A stretch of DNA of 64,000 bases from Flavobacteriales bacterium (GTDB lineage Bacteria; Bacteroidota; Bacteroidia; Flavobacteriales; Flavobacteriaceae). Both the position numbers and the translations under genes were made by a program. Shown here piece by piece: positions 61,018-64,000 of this stretch; the stretch's first letter is position 1; every line of letters begins with the position of its first letter. Location: positions 124,001-188,000 of the forward strand of contig JAMOUV010000010.1 in the NCBI GenBank assembly GCA_027067965.1. The letters run 5' to 3'. The notes under the pieces are model-generated. The model was not told the origin of the DNA and ran no database searches. It was given only the letters and a program-made list of their open reading frames with translations.

Positions 61018-62922
61018 ATGTTGATATTGGATAATGTAAGTGTGAGTCGCGGAGGCCATGAAATTTTAAGCCGTATATCGCTCCAATTCAAATCCGGCGA
61101 AAAAACCGGACTTACCGGCGTTAACGGTAGTGGAAAATCAACCCTTCTCAAACTTATTGCCGGACATTTATCGCCCTCGGAAGGAAAAATTTTAAAGCCG
61201 AAAAATTACAAAATCGGCTATTTGGCTCAAGAAATGAATCCCGCTGCCAAGCACACCGTATTGGAAGAAACTTATCTCGCCTTTGAAGAAATATTGCGCT
61301 TGGAACAAAAAATAAAGGATTTGGAAACCGAACTGAAACGGCAGGAATCCAATTCCGTCGAATTATCCGAAACCCTGAACACATTGCTTTATCAATACAA
61401 AATTTCCGGCGGTTATGACTATAAAGGAAAAACGGAAATTGTCCTTAAAGGACTCGGTTTTTCCAAAGAAGACTTCGATAAACCCTTAGACACATTTTCG
61501 GGCGGTTGGCGGATGCGAATTGAGTTGGCTAAAGTGATTTTGCAAGATAACGACATGCTTCTTTTGGACGAACCGACCAACCATCTGGATATTGAAAGTA
61601 TTCTTTGGTTGGAACAATTCCTAAAAAATTACCCGGGAAGTATCATCGTTGTTTCGCACGATCAACGTTTTTTGGATAAACTTACTACAAGAACCATTGA
61701 ATTACGCAAAAACGGCAAATATTGGGATTTCCCTTTCCCCTACTCCCGGTTTGTAGAACATAAAAAGGATTTGATCGACAAAATCAACCGGCAAGCAGAC
61801 AACAAAGAACGCCAAATAAAACAAACGGAAAAACTCATTGAAAAATTTCGCTATAAAGCAACCAAGGCCAAATTCGCCCAATCATTAATCAAAAAGTTGG
61901 AAAAAGAAAACGAAATTGAACGGGAAGAAAGCCGAGACAAAACTTTTAATTTAAAATTCGAAATTTCCGTAAATCCCGGAAAAATTATTTTTGAAGCCGA
62001 AAATTTACATAAAAAATATGGTGAAAAAACCGTTCTCGAAAACCTAAATTTCATTATAGCCCGGGGAGAAAGAATTGCTTTTGTGGGAAAAAACGGTATG
62101 GGCAAAACCACTTTGGCTTCTATTTTGGCGGGAAAAAATGATTATACAGGATTGCTGAAAACCGGCTATCATGTACAAATCGGTTATTTTGCACAAGATC
62201 AAAGCGGCTTGTTAAATCCCGAACAAACTATTTTACAAACCCTTGAAGATGCCGCTACCGAAGAAACGCGATCCAAGGTGCGTGATACGGCCGGGGCTTT
62301 TTTATTTTCCGGCGACGATATCTATAAAAAAGTCAAAGTGCTTTCCGGCGGAGAAAAAAACCGGCTTGCATTAGCCGCATTGCTCCTTAAGCCGTTTAAC
62401 GTCCTGATTCTGGACGAGCCCACCAATCATTTGGATATTCCTTCGAAAAAAAGATTAAAACAAGCCCTGCAATCCTTTGACGGCACTTTAATTGTGGTTT
62501 CGCATGACCGCGAATTTCTTTCGGAATTGACTCACAAAACATGGGAATTTCAACCCGGAGGATTTAAAGAACATTTGGGAGACGTAAATGAATTCTTACG
62601 CCAAAGAAATCTGCAAACACTCAGGGACCTCGAAACAAGCGAAAGAAAAAATAACACGCTGAAAAAATCGAAAAAATCCGATTATGAAAAACGCAAAACA
62701 TTGCGCAAAACCTATAACCGGTTAAAAAATAAATTACAAAAAATAGAGGCGGAAATCGAATATACGGAAAATAAAATCAAAGAAATGGAAAACACGCTTC
62801 AAAATAATCCGGCCCAAAAAACCGAATTTTTCGAAGAATATAACCATACCAAAAAACAATTGGAAAATCTGTATAACGAATGGGAAAAATTATCCTTGGA
62901 AATGGAAAACATTAAACTTTAA
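61018..62922 (+). CDS. ABC-F family ATPase (Uup-like)
   Basis: ABC-F proteins act on ribosomes or DNA and have no membrane domain. The 634-residue protein has two ABC cassettes: Walker [10 protein letters not shown] and GKNGMGKTT, signatures FSGGWRMR and LSGGEKNR, and DEPTNHLDI in each. A Lys/Glu-rich C-terminal coiled coil (about 535-630) matches Uup. The stop overlaps that of obgE by 4 bp. Whether it acts on translation or DNA is not settled by sequence. Confidence 0.92.
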   Translation: MLILDNVSVSRGGHEILSRISLQFKSGEKTGLTGVNGSGKSTLLKLIAGHLSPSEGKILKPKNYKIGYLAQEMNPAAKHTVLEETYLAFEEILRLEQKIKDLETELKRQESNSVELSETLNTLLYQYKISGGYDYKGKTEIVLKGLGFSKEDFDKPLDTFSGGWRMRIELAKVILQDNDMLLLDEPTNHLDIESILWLEQFLKNYPGSIIVVSHDQRFLDKLTTRTIELRKNGKYWDFPFPYSRFVEHKKDLIDKINRQADNKERQIKQTEKLIEKFRYKATKAKFAQSLIKKLEKENEIEREESRDKTFNLKFEISVNPGKIIFEAENLHKKYGEKTVLENLNFIIARGERIAFVGKNGMGKTTLASILAGKNDYTGLLKTGYHVQIGYFAQDQSGLLNPEQTILQTLEDAATEETRSKVRDTAGAFLFSGDDIYKKVKVLSGGEKNRLALAALLLKPFNVLILDEPTNHLDIPSKKRLKQALQSFDGTLIVVSHDREFLSELTHKTWEFQPGGFKEHLGDVNEFLRQRNLQTLRDLETSERKNNTLKKSKKSDYEKRKTLRKTYNRLKNKLQKIEAEIEYTENKIKEMENTLQNNPAQKTEFFEEYNHTKKQLENLYNEWEKLSLEMENIKL

Positions 62923-63923
62923 CCGGCCGGACGGTTTAATACCTGCCAAAGTAAATCTTTCAATTCATTCAATCCTTCGCCCGTAAAAGAAGAGACGAAT
63001 ACATAAGGAACGCCTTCGGGTAATTCTTTTTGTATTTCGCGCTTTAATTCATCGTCCAATAAGTCGGATTTGGTGATGGCTAAAATGCGTGGTTTGTGCA
63101 GAAGTTCGGGGCTGTATTTTTTTAATTCATTGAGCAAAACTTCATACTCCTTTTTAATGTCTTTACTATCGGCCGGAATGGTAAATAACAAAACGGCATT
63201 TCTTTCGATATGGCGCAAAAACCGATGACCGATGCCCTTACCTTCCGCCGCTCCTTCAATAATACCCGGGATATCGGCCATGACAAAGGATTTAAAATCA
63301 CGATAAGGCACAATCCCTAAATTCGGCTTAAGCGTAGTAAAAGGATAATCCCCGATTTTCGGTTTGGCCGCCGTAAGTTTGGACAATAAAGTGGATTTTC
63401 CGGCATTGGGGAACCCGACCAAGCCCACATCGGCCAATACTTTAAGTTCCAAAATCAAATCTTTTTCCTCGCCGGGCAAGCCGGGTTGTGCATAGCGAGG
63501 TGTTTGCCTCGTCGCGGATTTAAAATGCCAATTGCCCAAGCCGCCTTTGCCGCCTTTGGCTACAATAATTTCTTCGCCATCGCGGGTCACTTCGCCTATT
63601 ATTTCGCCGGTTTGCGCATCTTTGATAACGGTTCCCAAAGGCACTTCAATAACAATATCGTCCCCCGCTTTTCCGCTTTTACGGTTTCTTCCACCGGGTT
63701 CTCCTGCAGGGGCATTAAAATGCTTTTGAAATTTCAAATGAAAGAGTGTCCAAAAATTTTTATTTCCACGAACAATTACATGCCCGCCCCGGCCTCCGTC
63801 TCCTCCGTCGGGACCACCGCGGGGCACATATTTTTCTCTCCGTAAATGGGCCGAGCCGGCACCACCCTTTCCGGATTTTACATAAATCTTGGCATAATCG
63901 GTAAAATTACCTTCGGTTGCCAT
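62919..63923 (-). CDS. obgE: GTPase ObgE/CgtA
   Basis: Obg is an essential GTPase in 50S ribosome assembly. The 334-residue protein has the Gly-rich Obg fold ([34 protein letters not shown]) and a G domain with [34 protein letters not shown] and ITKSDLLD. It begins inside the end of the upstream gene, with a 17-bp overlap, suggesting coupling. Confidence 0.96.
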   Translation of the reverse strand: MATEGNFTDYAKIYVKSGKGGAGSAHLRREKYVPRGGPDGGDGGRGGHVIVRGNKNFWTLFHLKFQKHFNAPAGEPGGRNRKSGKAGDDIVIEVPLGTVIKDAQTGEIIGEVTRDGEEIIVAKGGKGGLGNWHFKSATRQTPRYAQPGLPGEEKDLILELKVLADVGLVGFPNAGKSTLLSKLTAAKPKIGDYPFTTLKPNLGIVPYRDFKSFVMADIPGIIEGAAEGKGIGHRFLRHIERNAVLLFTIPADSKDIKKEYEVLLNELKKYSPELLHKPRILAITKSDLLDDELKREIQKELPEGVPYVFVSSFTGEGLNELKDLLWQVLNRPAG

Positions 63924-64000
63924 GTTGAATTTTCTCTATAATGGAACTAATAATGCGATGAATTTCTTCGATGGTTTGCAAGCCGTCTATTTGATGTAAG
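63907..64000 (-). CDS. C-terminal end of a gene upstream of obgE, probably adenylate kinase
   Basis: Reading leftward from the window edge, one frame is open to a TAA at 63909-63907 and encodes [16 protein letters not shown] and a short basic tail. Adenylate kinases end with a similar IDGxGSIEEI-type segment, and adk-obg order is frequent in flavobacteria. Only about 30 residues are visible, so the name is tentative. Confidence 0.45.
   Translation of the reverse strand, partial: LHQIDGLQTIEEIHRIISSIIEKIQHGNRR

Overview
The window looks like chromosomal DNA from a member of the Bacteroidota, most likely Flavobacteriia. The DNA is AT-rich. Genes lack Shine-Dalgarno sequences and sit behind short A/T-rich leaders. 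Many leaders carry the Bacteroidota -7 box TAnnTTTG. The gene content agrees: type IX secretion (PorT, a C-terminal sorting domain), CarboxypepD_reg-type TonB receptors, DUF5689, DUF6089 and DUF3078 proteins, the miaB / sigma-54 regulator / lptE / TPR / secG block, and the nadK-DUF6089-uppS-bamA-skp-skp block. I recognise no prophage, insertion sequence or CRISPR array. Genus cannot be decided from sequence alone.

Layout. 1-5218: [NiFe]-hydrogenase maturation genes in two converging arms (hypD-hypE rightward; hypA-hypB-hypC leftward) with a Ni/Co permease and two unassigned membrane-associated genes. 5396-7217: two identical tRNA-Glu genes, rpsT, a thioredoxin-like protein and an outer-membrane barrel. 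7330-18060: a large TonB receptor, a coiled-coil membrane protein, glyS, a comF-like gene, a leftward ornithine carbamoyltransferase, queE, an OmpA protein with calcium-binding repeats, coaD and nadK. 18113-23411: outer-membrane assembly genes (DUF6089, uppS, bamA, two skp/ompH). 23519-27908: a T9SS cargo protein, a periplasmic redox trio (rhodanese, DUF3365 haem protein, cytochrome c with an LEA-like linker), a DUF3078 barrel and porT. 27955-30295: pyrH-frr-recA. 30296-31186: a gene-free interval holding two 195-bp direct repeats and several hairpins.

31187-43885: gdhA, hemW, the leftward miaB-secG operon, dprA, deoC, and a leftward SIMPL / GHMP kinase / UbiA-like / OmpA operon. 44108-49027: a TonB receptor with a DUF5689 lipoprotein. 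49160-49763: tRNA-Gly, tRNA-Leu and tmRNA. 49800-54988: a tightly overlapping leftward six-gene operon (LolA-like protein, signal-peptide-bearing YidD, two paralogous TPR/PGLG membrane proteins, an unknown protein, an Ig-like lipoprotein). 55186-60991: four exported proteins ending in a 1026-residue metallopeptidase / beta-propeller / barrel fusion. 61018-64000: an ABC-F ATPase, obgE and the 3' end of a gene that is probably adk.

The strongest leads are the overlapping YidD cluster, the peptidase-propeller-barrel protein, the paired repeats after recA, a UbiA-like protein whose aspartate motifs are eroded, and the redox trio. Compact architecture recurs: four of seven converging gene pairs overlap by exactly 4 bp at their stop codons, and terminators sometimes overlap the next gene's promoter.
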